Notes under the pieces: generated by a model
Database searches by the model: none
What the model saw: the letters and a program-made list of their open reading frames with translations, nothing else
Told to the model about the DNA's origin: nothing
Translations under genes and position numbers: made by a program
In this document: positions 50,023-61,925 of the stretch, one piece after another
How the letters are laid out: each line of letters begins with the position of its first letter
How positions within the stretch are numbered: the stretch's first letter is position 1
NCBI GenBank assembly: GCA_026260175.1
Contig: JAKCWW010000041.1
Location: 124,815 to 188,814 of the forward strand
Direction: 5' to 3'
DNA: 64,000 bases
Source: Reticulitermes lucifugus
Lineage: Eukaryota > Arthropoda > Insecta > Blattodea > Rhinotermitidae

Positions 50023-50044
50023 GTTTGAAAAGGTCATCCTCCAG
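50023..50044 (-). other. Hammerhead-core-like motif (degenerate)
   Basis: On the minus strand CTGGAGGATGACC, then TTTTCAAACAC. It matches the CTGAAGATGACC...GAAACA layout with several changes and little pairing. Confidence 0.2.
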
Positions 50045-52401
50045 AAAACACTTTGAAGCAAGAAGAAAAAAGAAAAGGATTTACGGTCATGAATAAAGAC
50101 TTCGCAATTTAGGGATTTATAGGTCATTTAATATAATGCTAACATTGCGGTTTAGAAGACGGTAACTTGGATATGTTGTTGGAGAAAATTATGTGATCCG
50201 AATGGACATAACCCAGAAACATGTTCCACAAAAGCTGTTATGAATTTGTGGTTTAAACTGAAAATCTTACAAAAAATATTACGTGCTCAAATTAAAAGTG
50301 TGTTTTCTCCTTTAAATGTATAAATTGTCACTTAATTCAGAATATGATTTAGTGAGTGGTTGTCTGTTTATAAAGCAGCAACAGGTACGATATCTATTGT
50401 TATATAGTGAGATAGTAACGTATAACTACTTACGAAAATAAGTTTCAAACATATGTATAAAATAACCAATCATTCTTCTTTTTGTTTCTTGTTTCGCACA
50501 GTTTAAAAACTGTTAAAAAGCACTGTTTGTGAACTTGTTTGGTGTAAGTTATTTACTTTGTGTGTGCTTGTAATTGGGTCCAGATGCAAGATTTATAAAA
50601 CAGACTATGCCCTTTTCAGTTAATTACGTCCATCAATTGGAAAAAAACGACCATTCACAAAGAAGCATCCATTTAGCCGTGCTGTAACTTTTGATGTAGA
50701 ATCGTCGATTGCACAAACAATAAAAGCAGCCAACAAAGTGCTGACGAATCACACAATAAAACACATAAACAGCTGTTTTCATTTTGAGTGTTATGTTTCT
50801 TTCACGAACATCCATACTGAAGTACAAACACACAATATTTTTTTGAAGGAAATTATATTTATTGTCCAAGTAACACGCCGTGGTGTAAGGCCAAGGTCTG
50901 ATAAACTTGAATTCTTAGTACTCATAGAAATGTAAATTTGCTCACCCTGGTGCATTACACAGAGTGTTTATTTGATATTCTAAACAATATTCTTCGGAAT
51001 TTGTAACACCCAAAATTAAAACTAAAGAAACAATAATTATCACTTTTTGCAATTTTAGGTATTTTAGATGTTATTGAAGTTTAACAAATCCATTTGTTAA
51101 AAGATTTTTTTCTATATATTTCACCTGGTGTCAGACAATGGTTTTTATTTAAGCCGCAACATGTAGCACGCTCACGGTCGACAATGAAATATTTTCTAAA
51201 CTAATATCGTCCTCTACATCTGCTTTTTTTACGCGCCACAACGGGATGTCCAATTTAAAAACTAGTTTCCTAATTTTAATTTTTAAAACTTTTGTCCCCA
51301 CTGACCGTATAATGATTTCAGTACACCCACAAAAATATTTACAGTCAAGGGGTTTTCAATTTTATTTATATTGTATGATGTTACAAAATGACATGGCAAG
51401 CATGAAATGATTTCAATTACGTTAGATTATAATAAAATTAACCTGAAAAAAGTGCAATATCAAGGCAGTACAAATTTGAAGGAACTTTCTGTGACATAAA
51501 TTATGGTCCTATTATATAGTGTCTTTCTTTTGGTAGGGAAATGTAACTTAAAGCTTTTAAAAAGAAATAACTATTTAAAAGTGAATAAGTTGCACAAAAC
51601 ATTGAAAATTCTTTGCTAAGTTTAAAAAACACCGCAAAAAAATTTCGCTGATTGCCATTATACGAGTGGTTGTAGTTCCTATGGTAACAGAGGTGTACAA
51701 AATGGCGAGCTTTGAGAAATTCACAGAATGCAACCAAAGTATCTCTAATTCTTTTAATGCAAATATAACTTCCTTACGAATGGAAAAGATCTTTCCATTT
51801 CCTTCCCCACATTTATTTTCCCCTTATTTCTGTATTATGTATTTCTTCTATTCAAAGTTATCCTTTTACATTTTTATATTCTTCTCTCCATAACACTTCA
51901 ATTCCTACTACTTCATGACTTATAAAGAGATACCGTTTGCTAACCAAGCCACTAAACGAAGACGGCACTAAAACAGCTGTGAACTTTATGGGCCTTACAC
52001 GATATAATACACCATGTATCTTAATTTATGTAAGGTGACAACATTTAAAATGAAGGAAAATAATTTGCCCTGCAAAAAGTGTAACAAATACGTGTACGTG
52101 CGCATATGCTGTGACGCAAATCATTTGGTCCAGAAACACAGACACCTGCAGATATAAACAGCCTATACATTCTCATTTCTACAATGTGACTTCACAAAGC
52201 TTTCAATCGAAGTATAACTATCTATTGTGCATCGTACGTTGTGAGGAATCGAAAGTATGGGAGATGCTTCTTCCATAAAAATGATTCATATTTAGGGAAT
52301 TATGCTGTACGGACTGTCAATTATTTGCTTAATATAAGATGAGTAAAAAGGAAATTATAAGTGAGGGCTTTCTATTACTTTTTATTTATTTAACAACACT
52401 T

Positions 52402-52405
<4 letters not shown>

Positions 52406-52439
<34 letters not shown>
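52406..52439. repeat. (TA)17 microsatellite
   Basis: Seventeen alternating AT dinucleotides. It produces a YIYIYIYIY run in one chance frame. Confidence 0.95.
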
Positions 52440-52440
<1 letters not shown>

Positions 52441-53596
52441 TTATATGTACCGAGTCGAATGAAAGGATGATTCCGACTTGGGGCCTGAAAAGTCTAAACA
52501 AAAGGATTACGGCTCGTTTGAAGGTGGACTTGCTGTTCAAAGGTGTGTTTGAAAAAACTGAAGAAAGCAACAAAAAACCTCAATCAAAATGGCCTAATTC
52601 CCGAATGACATTCGACAGGAGTGCTTCCTCGGTCCGTAACAGACCCCGATTATACTATTATAAATATTTACTTCCAACCTCATATGGCAGGCATGTGAAA
52701 TGATGTTCTTAACGTATTTTCTGCGTTTGATGAAAATGATAAAGATTTTTTCACAAAAATTGGTGATTTTGTACATAGAGGACAATATAATAGAGTATTT
52801 CAGATTTTCGGACCTATTTGGTGGTAATAATTTCACGTTTCCGGGAGATGTGAAGGTGCATACTAATAGCAGAAATTTAGGGTATTTTAATAGCTCCATT
52901 TTCAAAGTAGATCCACAGTCGAAAGGGAAGGATTGGTTTTTCAAAATCATTGTTTTATCTCTTATTATTTATGCAATAATATCAGTGAAATCTGACACAA
53001 TCAAGTTCCTTCTTAATTCAAAAATTCTTACCAAGCCTTAAGAGAGGAATTAATCAGACCAAGTGAATTTTTGTGACACACTAAGGAAATGAATAATCGT
53101 TCCTCTGATGAATAAAATTGCTTTAATGCATATGCGCCAAAAGAATTGTTCTCATCTCAGAGCTAAAATTGAAAATTATTATTGTTTGCTTATAAAATAA
53201 GGGGTACTTTGAAGATCAAGGATGAAGATCAACAAGAATATTGAAGTGTTATATGCAGATTCAGCCTTTCTCTTTAGTGATAAATGTGCTATTCCTTTAC
53301 AGGCTAATATCAAACTGCCTACGTAAAACTCTCTATTTTTATTCCCTACGAAATCACAGACACGGAAGCAAATCAAAGCATAAGTTCCTTCTTCTTTTCA
53401 TTCTTCTAACATAGAATATAGTGCAAATTTTATATACGTATAAAGAGCCGTTCCTCAAAAAGGCTTTTTCCTATAGCATCTGTATAAACTACTGTTTAAA
53501 TAATTGCAGTTTATATTTAAGGAAATAATTCATTCTTCTGACATGTTATCTTTTGGGAAGAGAGTAAAATGGATGACTAATCCAGGACAAAATGTT

Positions 53597-53862
53597 ATGG
53601 TAAAGGTAAAGCAATCCCATTACAGGCCTTGGCAGGCCCTTAGGGCTCCAGGAGGTCGAGGCTCCCAGGTTTTTAGACAATCGGCACATAAAGGTTGTAA
53701 GGTTGTCAGCCCTATGCACCGGCCGCCTTTACGCCCCAGGAAAGATTCCTGGTACTCATTTCTGTTAGAGGCTAAGTCGACCCCGGGGCCATATTGCGAC
53801 CGGAACGATTATGTCAAGGAACAATTCCAGTGACACCATCGGGAATCGAACCCGCGACGTTC
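53597..53862 (-). mobile_element. SINE-B copy 3, 5' end altered
   Basis: The plus strand starts ATGGTAAAGGTAAAGCAATC (the 3' tail of the element) and contains AGGCTCCCAGGTTTTTAGAC, GTCAGCCCTATGCACCGGCC, TTCCTGGTACTCATTTCTG and CTAAGTCGACCCC. The B box appears as GGGAATCGAACCCGCGACG. The head stops just beyond the B box (TTCCTCTTTGCAGCG), so the A box is lost or replaced. A 109-codon frame is repeat-derived. Confidence 0.85.
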
Positions 53863-53865
53863 CTC

Positions 53866-53965
53866 TTTGCAGCGTATGTAACAGGTTCGAGACTTACATC
53901 TCAGCCTGGATACTGGCTACTCTGACTGAGATTATGTGCTTTTCCTTAGTACTTAATGCGATATG
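53866..53965 (+). mobile_element. Possible tRNA-derived SINE remnant beside SINE-B
   Basis: CAGGTTCGAGACTTACATCTC carries a B-box-like string, followed by GGATACTGGCTACTCTGACTG and a GTGCTTTTCCTTAG stretch. It directly adjoins the altered 5' end of SINE-B copy 3. The family is uncertain, possibly SINE-D-like. Confidence 0.25.
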
Positions 53966-54115
53966 ACACCGACTTAATTTATGACAACCTCCTGGTAATT
54001 TATTTTTCACTGATTATCTTGTCTGTCGACGCTATACATATTTCTTCAAAATATGAAAGCGCAAATACAAATATGTAAATTAAAGGTTACGGTGTCCCTG
54101 TGCAAGCAAGGAAGG

Positions 54116-54374
54116 AGTATGGGCGACTGGGGTTTTAGCTCCATTCATTCTTTACCTCCATACCAGAGAGAGAGAGATGAGTTCCTGATTTAATACTGGA
54201 AAAACCCTCTGTATCCATAGTACCCATGGACGACGAGGCTAGTTGGCCTCCAGACCTGGTTTGGACATTTTGGCGCAAAGAAGAACCTTCGCCCCTGCCG
54301 GGAATCAAACCACAATTTCTCGGTTGTCCAATCCGTACACTAGTCACTAAACCACTATGATATTCTGGCTTCAA
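54116..54374 (-). mobile_element. SINE-C-like copy, diverged
   Basis: The minus-strand head contains TAGTGGTTTAGTGACTAGTG (A-box region) and GTGGTTTGATTCCCGGCAGG (B-box region). Then come a GGAGGCCAACTAGCC block and TACCAGAGAG-type centre. The blocks follow SINE-C in outline, though some fit poorly. It may be a separate subfamily. Confidence 0.5.
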
Positions 54375-56182
54375 GGTGTAAATACGTAATATAGATAAAT
54401 TACTATACTACAAAAAATGTTACTGTTCTATAGAAATAGAACTTACATGACAATATAACATTACACAAAATATATTAAAAATATAAATAAATAAATAAAT
54501 ACTTTAAAAAACCAGAAGCTTTACATTAATTTTCAATTTAGCCCAAACCTTTTTGTTCTCTAGCATATAAAATATTCTTCGTTAAACGAGGATAAATTTG
54601 TAGAAGCACTACACCTACAGGTGTGTTCAAAATTATCATCGCAATTTTATTTTCTGTTACACTTTCGTGTCATTACCCACCCATATTTATGTCTTTTATA
54701 TTTGTGCTGTACGTTTTGGCACAGTTATTGGCTTCTAGAACACTTAGGCTCCTTATAACGCAAAAACATGCACGTAAACATAAAAGTGGAACACGAAATG
54801 TAAGCACGTGTTTTAAGTAAAACACAGATATTACTTCTGGGCAAACTCTTGTTTGTATCAACGCTATTTACAACGCGAAATGTTTTCCTTATATATTAAA
54901 TACAACAGCGTTTTCTAAGTTTATTCCATGAAGAAAGAAATAATTCGAGAGAATGTATTTTATGACACAAATATAAACACCGACTTTGAGAAAGAACATG
55001 TAGGCCCAGGCCTTCTCGTCATGTTAACCCTGCCACTGCTGCTAGGTCACAAATACCTTCTGCTCCTTCTCATTATTATTGCCTCGAAGACGTTTGAATC
55101 TGGCATCGGTGTGAAACGTTTCTTCTTCTTTCCTAAGAATTTTCTTGTCAGCTGTCGCTCCAAGATACGAATAATAAAGCAAATCTGTTCCGCTTACAGA
55201 TTTTTATTATTTTTCAGGTTTCTTCTCCTACTCGCCTGTTGGACCACATTTGACAAGGAAGGCGCGTCCTTGGTTTTTATCAACCAAGCTCTCAGGATAA
55301 CGACAGGTCTCCAAGGAATGCAGCCGCCTTGCTAAGAACCTGCAGACACTGAAGGCTTTGTCCCACGAAAGAATTATTTATTGCCCATGGGAAAGAAGCA
55401 GGTGTAAGGAAACGCGAGGAAAAGAGAAGTTGTCTATCCTTCCATCACGTTAAAAAAAAGAATTTTATAAGAGATATTTGATTCAGCAGTTTAAATATTA
55501 TTTTAACTTATATATAAAAAACGTTATATTTTTACAATATTTAGGCAATTTATACAATTGGAGTAGTGAATTATAAAATAGTCCCTCTGCCTGTCTCAGT
55601 GTGAGTAAGATATAACTTTAATGGAATTTTTATTTCTTCCAACATTGCCAAATGGCACAAATTAGAATAAGTTTCCCCATCTTTTAAAAAAGGAGCCTTG
55701 AAAACAGACGCATTTAATTTATAAATTATTTGAATTTATACAGGGCAGCCAATACAATAATATTTTGATTTTGCTAGCAAGTAATATCAAGGTACAATTA
55801 CTTTTTCCACGTTTTTGAAAGAAATAGAATAGACACAAGAGTAAGCCCAATGTTTGGACCGCAAAAGCATTGTGTTCTTGTGGAGAAGAAACAACAATAA
55901 GAAGAGAGACAATGAATATTCATTTGCAAAATTGGTGTTAAGCGACTAACTGAGAAGGCTATACTGAAGTGAATTACTTCAGTTCTTCATAAGTTAATAC
56001 GTCTTTTTAATGAGAGATTAAATAAGGCATGCAATGCGTTTGGAGCCTTATGTTACTGATGATTATGCCTATGTTTTCTCGAGAACAAAAGACATATGCT
56101 GTAGTGGTAATTCAAGAAATTATAATACTATATTGTGTTGTTGACATAAAATGTCATATTTCTGATTAACTGCTTAAATCTA
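54375..56182. other. AT-rich DNA with unassigned open frames
   Basis: An ATG-started 135-codon frame (54928-55335, plus) crosses a strong acceptor-like TTTTTATTATTTTTCAG ending at 55217. Its opposite strand has a 40-codon charged frame (LGATADKKILRKEEET...). Neither is recognisable. I treat both as unproven. Confidence 0.3.
54478..54502 (+). repeat. (AAAT)n simple repeat
   Basis: About five AAAT units in an A-rich context. Confidence 0.85.
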
Positions 56183-56300
56183 CTATTTCGTATTCGGGAG
56201 ATTCCGGGTCCAAACCTCGGTCCAGACACCAGCTGTTCCGATTGAGGTTCTTTGTGGTCTTTCTCAATTTCCTCAAGCAAATTTTCTAAAAGTACCTGAA
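56183..56300 (+). mobile_element. Possible worn tRNA-derived SINE remnant
   Basis: TTCGGGAGATTCCGGGTCCAAACCTCGG resembles a T-arm and B-box region, followed by CAGCTGTTCCGATTGAGG and TTCTCAATTTCCTCAAG. It is similar in layout to 40128-40275 and abuts the SINE-C fragment that follows. Confidence 0.3.
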
Positions 56301-56324
56301 GTTAGAATACAAATTACTTTTATT

Positions 56325-56450
56325 TGGCCTTCCTCGAAAGACCCCAGACAAGGTTTTGCGGCCCCCCCCAGCTTCCTACCAACGGGAACCTGAAAAACGT
56401 ATCCCGGGGATAAAGCAACAGAAGCGTGAAGCTGACCAGTCACCCCAAAT
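56325..56450 (+). mobile_element. SINE-C middle fragment
   Basis: TTTTGCGGCCCCCCCCAGCTTCC, TACCAACGGGAACC, CGTATCCCGGGGATAAAGCAAC and GAAGCGTGAAGCTGACCAGTC match the SINE-C centre (CAGCCTCCTATA, GGGTACC, TTTCCCGGGGGTAAAGCGG, GCGTGG.GTTGACCAC). Short chance frames on both strands arise from it. Confidence 0.65.
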
Positions 56451-57079
56451 AATGTGTTTTCAAAGAAGGAGTGGAATGATAAATTCACTCCCCAATATTG
56501 TGCATATAGGCAAGTCCACCTCTTCCTTTCACACTCCTTTCCAATCGTAACTCAGTAATTAGCCTAACTTTCGACAGTGCACGTTCTGATTTACTGACGG
56601 TGTCGTTAAATAAGCCACACTTAAATAAAAAACAAATAAATAAGTTCGATATATAGACAACTTACTCTGCTTGTATATTACATTCTTCGTTTGGTGGCAG
56701 GTTCTCAACCTCCCCTCTAGTAACAAGTTATAAGGGTGTCATATGAGAGAAAACTTAAAATGTCTATAAGTCGGCATTTGTGCGACGTCTAAGCTGACAG
56801 TTCAAAAAATTTCCATCAGGCAAAATGACCCTTTTATAGCTTTCTGGGAATAGTTACCATTCTAACTTCATCTCCTGCGTCTTAAATTATCCCAGTGCAG
56901 AGATGCAGTCCTGAAGTTCTAAAAATGAGGGAGAGAGAAAAAAAGGGAGGGATGACTGCCTATAACCGTCATGCATTTAGGAGAACGTGAATATTGCCCA
57001 ACCACATGGGATTCTTTCTGTTCTTCCATTTAAATGTTTAAGTTTTGAAAGCAAGAACTCACCCCACTGCTGTGAATTT

Positions 57080-57117
<38 letters not shown>

Positions 57118-59229
57118 CCTTTCTAGGGTCATATATATTTCAAGTGGTGGGCTGTGTTAAAGCCATTAAACATTTCTTACATCGAATGGAGTTAAGAGGG
57201 TTTCGTCTGCGGCTTCACGATTTCTACAAGGGAGGAGCGTGCAGAAGGGCAAGAAAAACCTGTAACTTAATTAAATCATATGGCGTCCTAACAGCGGTTG
57301 GATATGAGAGATGGTTTTGAAAAAAAAATTAAACCCCACCTTCTGTCTTAGATTTCCTTCCATTTTGACTTTTTGAAGCAGTAATTGTAAGATGCATCCA
57401 TAATGAGAGGTGTTTGGCGGACAGTTCAGAAAGGACTTACAGATTTTTGGGGTTCCAAGAGGCTCTCTTTCCAGAACCTTGCTTCTTTCACGTAAGACCA
57501 ACAAAATTAAGGATGTATGTCTAAGAAATTACAAACAGACTTGGCAATAAAGATATTTCACTGAACCATAGTCACAGGAGAATTATTTCTATCCTCGTGA
57601 AAGAGAAAATTAGTTCTTTAACAGCACATAATTTTCAAGCAGAAATATAGTGTATTTCATTAAGCAGGTTTTGTGTCCGAATCTCAGATAAGGGGCCGAC
57701 CACAATAAAAGGAGCTTGTTAGACTTTCTACAGTATTTCAAAGAAAATTTTGAAAAAAATTAAAATAAGTATATACTGCTCCCTTCCTGTAAATTCCAAC
57801 GAAGTAACCAAATTACTTTACTTATTCCAAGCAAAGTAAATATTGTTTAAAACACAAATCCAGGAGTTATATATCTCATTCCCACCAAACGCTCTAGCTG
57901 TATTAGTTAGGTCATTAGGGACATTTCGGTTTCATTACAGCAGACTTACACACTTTCTGTACAGTTCTTAGAAGAAAATTATTGAGTAATATTAAATAAA
58001 GCCACAATCTCTTCCCTTAATACCCTCCCCGTTCCGTAACTTACAATTTCAATAACCTGAGAAAATACTGGCTATAAGCAATTCAGCTTATAAGGAATTG
58101 TTTAAGAAGGAAAAAAACAATTGAAAGTGACTACGAATATCTATTCATATATCTAGTAACGACACGTATCCTAAGCTGATCTAATCTAATCTAATCGAAT
58201 AATGTAGTCTTATTTCTGTACTATCTTCCAGTATTTAAGTACCAATCATTTGTGGAGTTTGTTTTCTTTGTCATTCCAAATATTATTATCGTGTTATTTT
58301 AATTAAATATAGCGCAATAATCATAATTTTTAATTAAGCTGTATTTCTTGTTTTAGCCCATTTTGCAATTCTAAACTAAGTAATTTAATATAATATTCTC
58401 TATTTCAAGGTACCATATCGGAAGGCAGCAGGAAAGATTCGAGGAGGAACTGAATAATTTTCTCCAGTCAGAACAAGAGCTTCGCATAAAGTGACCAGAG
58501 GAATAGGAATGTAAAGTGGTCGTCTCCTGGAATTCACGAAGTTAAAAGTATGAAACAGGATGGTCATTTTTGGTCAATATTATGCACAGCAGTAGCAGTC
58601 AGTTAAATACTCCTATGTAATCAAACAAAAGTAATATAATGTAGCATTACTTTTATTGAAATACATTCACACAAACTTAAGACAAAGGCGCGGGACGGAA
58701 GTCCATTTCATTTAAACAATTTATAATAGCCAAACCCCAACGTACAAAACAAGTTAGGAAATGTCCACTCATATTACTGCGGTGTTATTTTAACACAGGT
58801 GTCTTGCATTTAAGGCTTCTGTTCATACTCAAAGCGTCTAAGACCTGAAATTCACTCTATTCTGTGACGTGGGACGGAGTTGTGCTTTAGATAAAAAAAA
58901 AATTTTAAAATGAGTCTGATGCCTCCATCTTTAGCAAGCCACACTTCTTTTACCGTGAAGACGTATGCAGCAAATTAATCCGAAGTGTTGGTCATATCAA
59001 CCAGTTTAAAGGATGTCCAATCCAGAAGCCCGCAATCGTAACATTCACTTACATGAAACCCATAAATCTCACGTAGATCGTGGTTTAAAATAATTGAAGA
59101 AACACTGAATTTCATTTCAGGGTACTAAAATTTGTTTTAGAAAATGACGTTACATAACTTGAATACAATTATAATTTTCATACAAAAAATATAATTGGAA
59201 ATAGTCATAATTTACACTACAAGCATTAC
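56451..59229. other. AT-rich unique DNA
   Basis: No gene recognised. It contains an (AC)n microsatellite and a short (CTAAT) run at 58179-58200. Confidence 0.5.
57082..57115 (+). repeat. (AC)17 microsatellite
   Basis: Seventeen uninterrupted AC units. It gives a TH repeat in one chance frame. Confidence 0.95.
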
Positions 59230-59600
59230 CTTATAAATGGCACGATTTTCGGAAAAAAATTATTGAACATAGAATGTGCGTTTTGATTTTCTCTACAACT
59301 TTTCTGAAACATTTGTCATCGTAAGAAGAATTTAGAGAGATATGTTGTTATCATAAATGTACATACACGTAGATCTTCATGCAAAGAACCAGTTATATTT
59401 GTCAAATTTTAATGAAAACTGAATTTAATTTTCTCGAAATATTTTCGAAAAATCCTCACATAACAAATGGCATGAAAACCCTGTCGCGGGAGTCGAGTTG
59501 TTCCATGCGGACGAACAGACGGACAGAGAGGCAGACAGACATGATAAAGATAATAGGCGCTTTTCGCAATTTTGCCAACGCGCCTAAGAATAGGTTAGGT
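59230..59600 (+). repeat. Dispersed ~350-bp repeat with GGACAGACAGACA core, copy 2
   Basis: Second copy of the element at 46867, same orientation. The core here is GCGGACGAACAGACGGACAG. The 77-codon frame over its 3' half (RTERQTDMIKIIGAFRNFAN) is a translation of the repeat. Many indels relative to copy 1 show independent decay. Confidence 0.8.
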
Positions 59601-59799
59601 CAACCGAGGTAATTTTGTGATGAATATGATGAATCTTCTGATTCCACATTCTCATAAAATCATTCCTATCGCCTAAGAATCAATACCGCAGCGTGAATCC
59701 AGTCACTAAAGAGAAATTTAAATAAGTACGGCAATAGTCTATAAACCATAACTACTTCGTATATTTAAAAATGATTGCAATGTCTAAAATATGCTACAT

Positions 59800-59828
59800 G
59801 TTTCAGCTTTATTTAAAGCCATCCTCAA
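59800..59828 (-). other. Hammerhead-core-like motif, well paired
   Basis: On the minus strand TTGAGGA, T, stem GGCTTT/AAAGCT closing an AAAT loop (six pairs, one G-U), then an intact GAAAC and ATGTAGC. The 5' core has C to T at its first base. It is the best stem of the set. Confidence 0.4.
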
Positions 59829-60492
59829 CCACAGGCATTAAAATATATAAGACAGCAAAATATTAATTAATTTTATATATTATATTACTTTATTTTAAAG
59901 GCGGAGGCAGCAGGTCCTGCGAAACCGTACTAACCACCCATCACAATTAACAATATCATGATTCATAAATTTACTCTATATTTTCACAGACTTAAAGTGT
60001 CTTTGAATCTATCAAAATTATATTTGACTGCAAGAAAGAAAATTATAGACATCCCTGTCACTGGCGTAGGATAAAAAGATCCTTACACTGTCTCAAATAT
60101 TATTCGTTCTTCTTTCAATGGAATAGTTATATTTGTCAATTTTTCCCATAAATAAGCCGTGTGGACATGCAGCAACTGTCGGATATGGCAAATGAAGTCT
60201 ATAATATTTATGTCCATAAGAACTAATGTGTAAACTCTCATCATACGTTGTTTAAATATTTCAGTATTATTTTGTCATTATCAGATCATGATTATTAATG
60301 CAAAATGGAGAACTGGAATTTTATCCACGTATATTTGAAACTTGTATTTTGAATATTTAGGGATAGATTCATTTACAAATATTAGCAGTGCATATAAATA
60401 AGAAATTTATTGAAAAACAAATCCGAATTTTAAAATATATCTGTCATTTGATATTGTTGCATTATTCTGGATTCTACATTAATAATCATGGT

Positions 60493-60519
60493 CTGATGAC
60501 GGCAAATCAATGTGGAAAC
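60493..60519 (+). other. Hammerhead-core-like motif (stem lost)
   Basis: Both core phrases are exact, CTGATGA and GAAAC, with spacing like the other copies. The 15 bases between them do not pair well. Confidence 0.35.
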
Positions 60520-61804
60520 ACGTAAAATCCCGTGTTGAAAAGTTGTTATTTTACTGAAATAATTATGTTTATTACCACACTGGACACATTGGCACCTATG
60601 CTTCATTTGAAACTTCTATCGGATAGGTAGGCTGTAGGAAATAAAATAAATTATTACTTATTTACCAAAGTACATAGAACAACAAGGAAATATTTATTTG
60701 AATACTGCATATTATTCTGAGGGGAATAACATTGATATACGAGTATACTAAGTATTCTGAAATAGTGGAATATTAAGATTGAAGTAAAACTACTTAACAC
60801 GTAGGAACTATTTCTTTCGACAAAATAGACTCTCACAAAAACCGTCACTTGTGCTTTTATCGTTAATCGCAATGACGATGAAATGCAGTTCTCTCTACCA
60901 ATTCACCCCACTGTTGCTTCATGACAATGAATTTATCTGTTGCAGGTAATGTATTTAGCATGGAAATACTTTTAAAACCTTCATCTTACCCGGAACATGA
61001 CATCTGTATGCATCTTACCCATTCTGTAATCTGCACTGAAATGTGTAAGGGTTATTATTTTCGGACTTTTTGAAAGATCTTATCAATAAATCTCCTAATG
61101 CTGCTTGGCGAACGTCTTGAGAGAGTGAGGGTTAGAGCTTGCCACTATGTGGGCAAGCATCAGACTTCAAACCATGATCGCAAGTACTTAATGATGAATG
61201 CGTATTTTCAAATTCAATGTTTATGAAGAAAAATTTCATTTATCAGCCCTACGCTACCTCCATAGACCTTATTTTAATTTCCTGTATTAAAACATGCCTA
61301 AGGCTTCAAGCAAACAATGTCTTCATTATTATTCGTCTGTGTTGAATCAATAAATAGTTGAGTAATTAATAGGAAAATAAATTTAAAATATGTGTATAAG
61401 GTTTTATATATATTTCAAATAATGAAACCGAGGATCCCTTTGTTTTTCTTAAACATTTAAAGCCAAATGTTTACTTCAAGTACCACCAGGTTTAATACTA
61501 AAAAGAGGAACCTACATGCTGCTCACAAAGTGTAGTTATGTTCTTGGTGTAGATCTCAGAACAAAGAAATATTGTTTTTTGCCTCATTAATTGGTTGGTT
61601 TTTATAGTAAAAGTATGAATACCGTGCAATAAGAACTGAGTTTACAAACTCGTTTCAGGTTAAATAGATTTTAACACGTCCTAAATAAGTTTTTAAATAA
61701 ATAATTTCCCTAGCATTTTTCGCCCCTTTTGAGTAATCAGCCGGTTAGTTAAAGCAAAACAAATTTGGCCTAGGGCAGTCCATGTAAGATTTAGGTCGAA
61801 GAAA

Positions 61805-61925
61805 TTAGAACTGGAACAGGTTTTTCTCAGAGTACTTATATTTTCCTCTGTCATTATCGACACACAAATGCACCGTACTCACTCATTCATCTAACCCCAG
61901 GGTTTATAAACTTAAAAACTGACAG
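61805..61925 (+). mobile_element. SINE-D fragment
   Basis: AGAACTGGAACAGGTTTTTCTCAGAG and ACTTATATTTTCCTCTGTCA match SINE-D (GGCACTGGGACAGGGTTTTCTCCGAG, ACTTCGGTTTTCCCCTGTCA). ACACAAATGCACCG follows, as in the D body. The tRNA head is absent. Confidence 0.65.

Larger units (their letters stand above)
48421..53596. other. AT-rich unique DNA
   Basis: No gene recognised. It contains a long (TA)n tract and one weak hammerhead-like motif. A stretch open on both strands at 52594-53041 was examined and rejected as a gene. Confidence 0.5.
59601..61804. other. AT-rich unique DNA
   Basis: No gene. It contains two hammerhead-like motifs and a small hairpin, GCTTGCC/GGCAAGC, at 61137-61158 with an 8-nt loop. 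Confidence 0.5.

Noticed and set aside
52594-53041. Open frames of 118 (minus) and 113 (plus) codons overlapping each other
   Set aside because: Openness on both strands points to low stop density by chance. Neither translation resembles a known family.
58179-58200. (CTAAT)n as a telomere-like repeat
   Set aside because: Only three units, and it is not the insect TTAGG repeat.
61131-61195. Hairpin GCTTGCC/GGCAAGC with TTCAAACC nearby as a tRNA remnant
   Set aside because: The arms and B-box-like word are not spaced as in a tRNA; treated as a chance hairpin.
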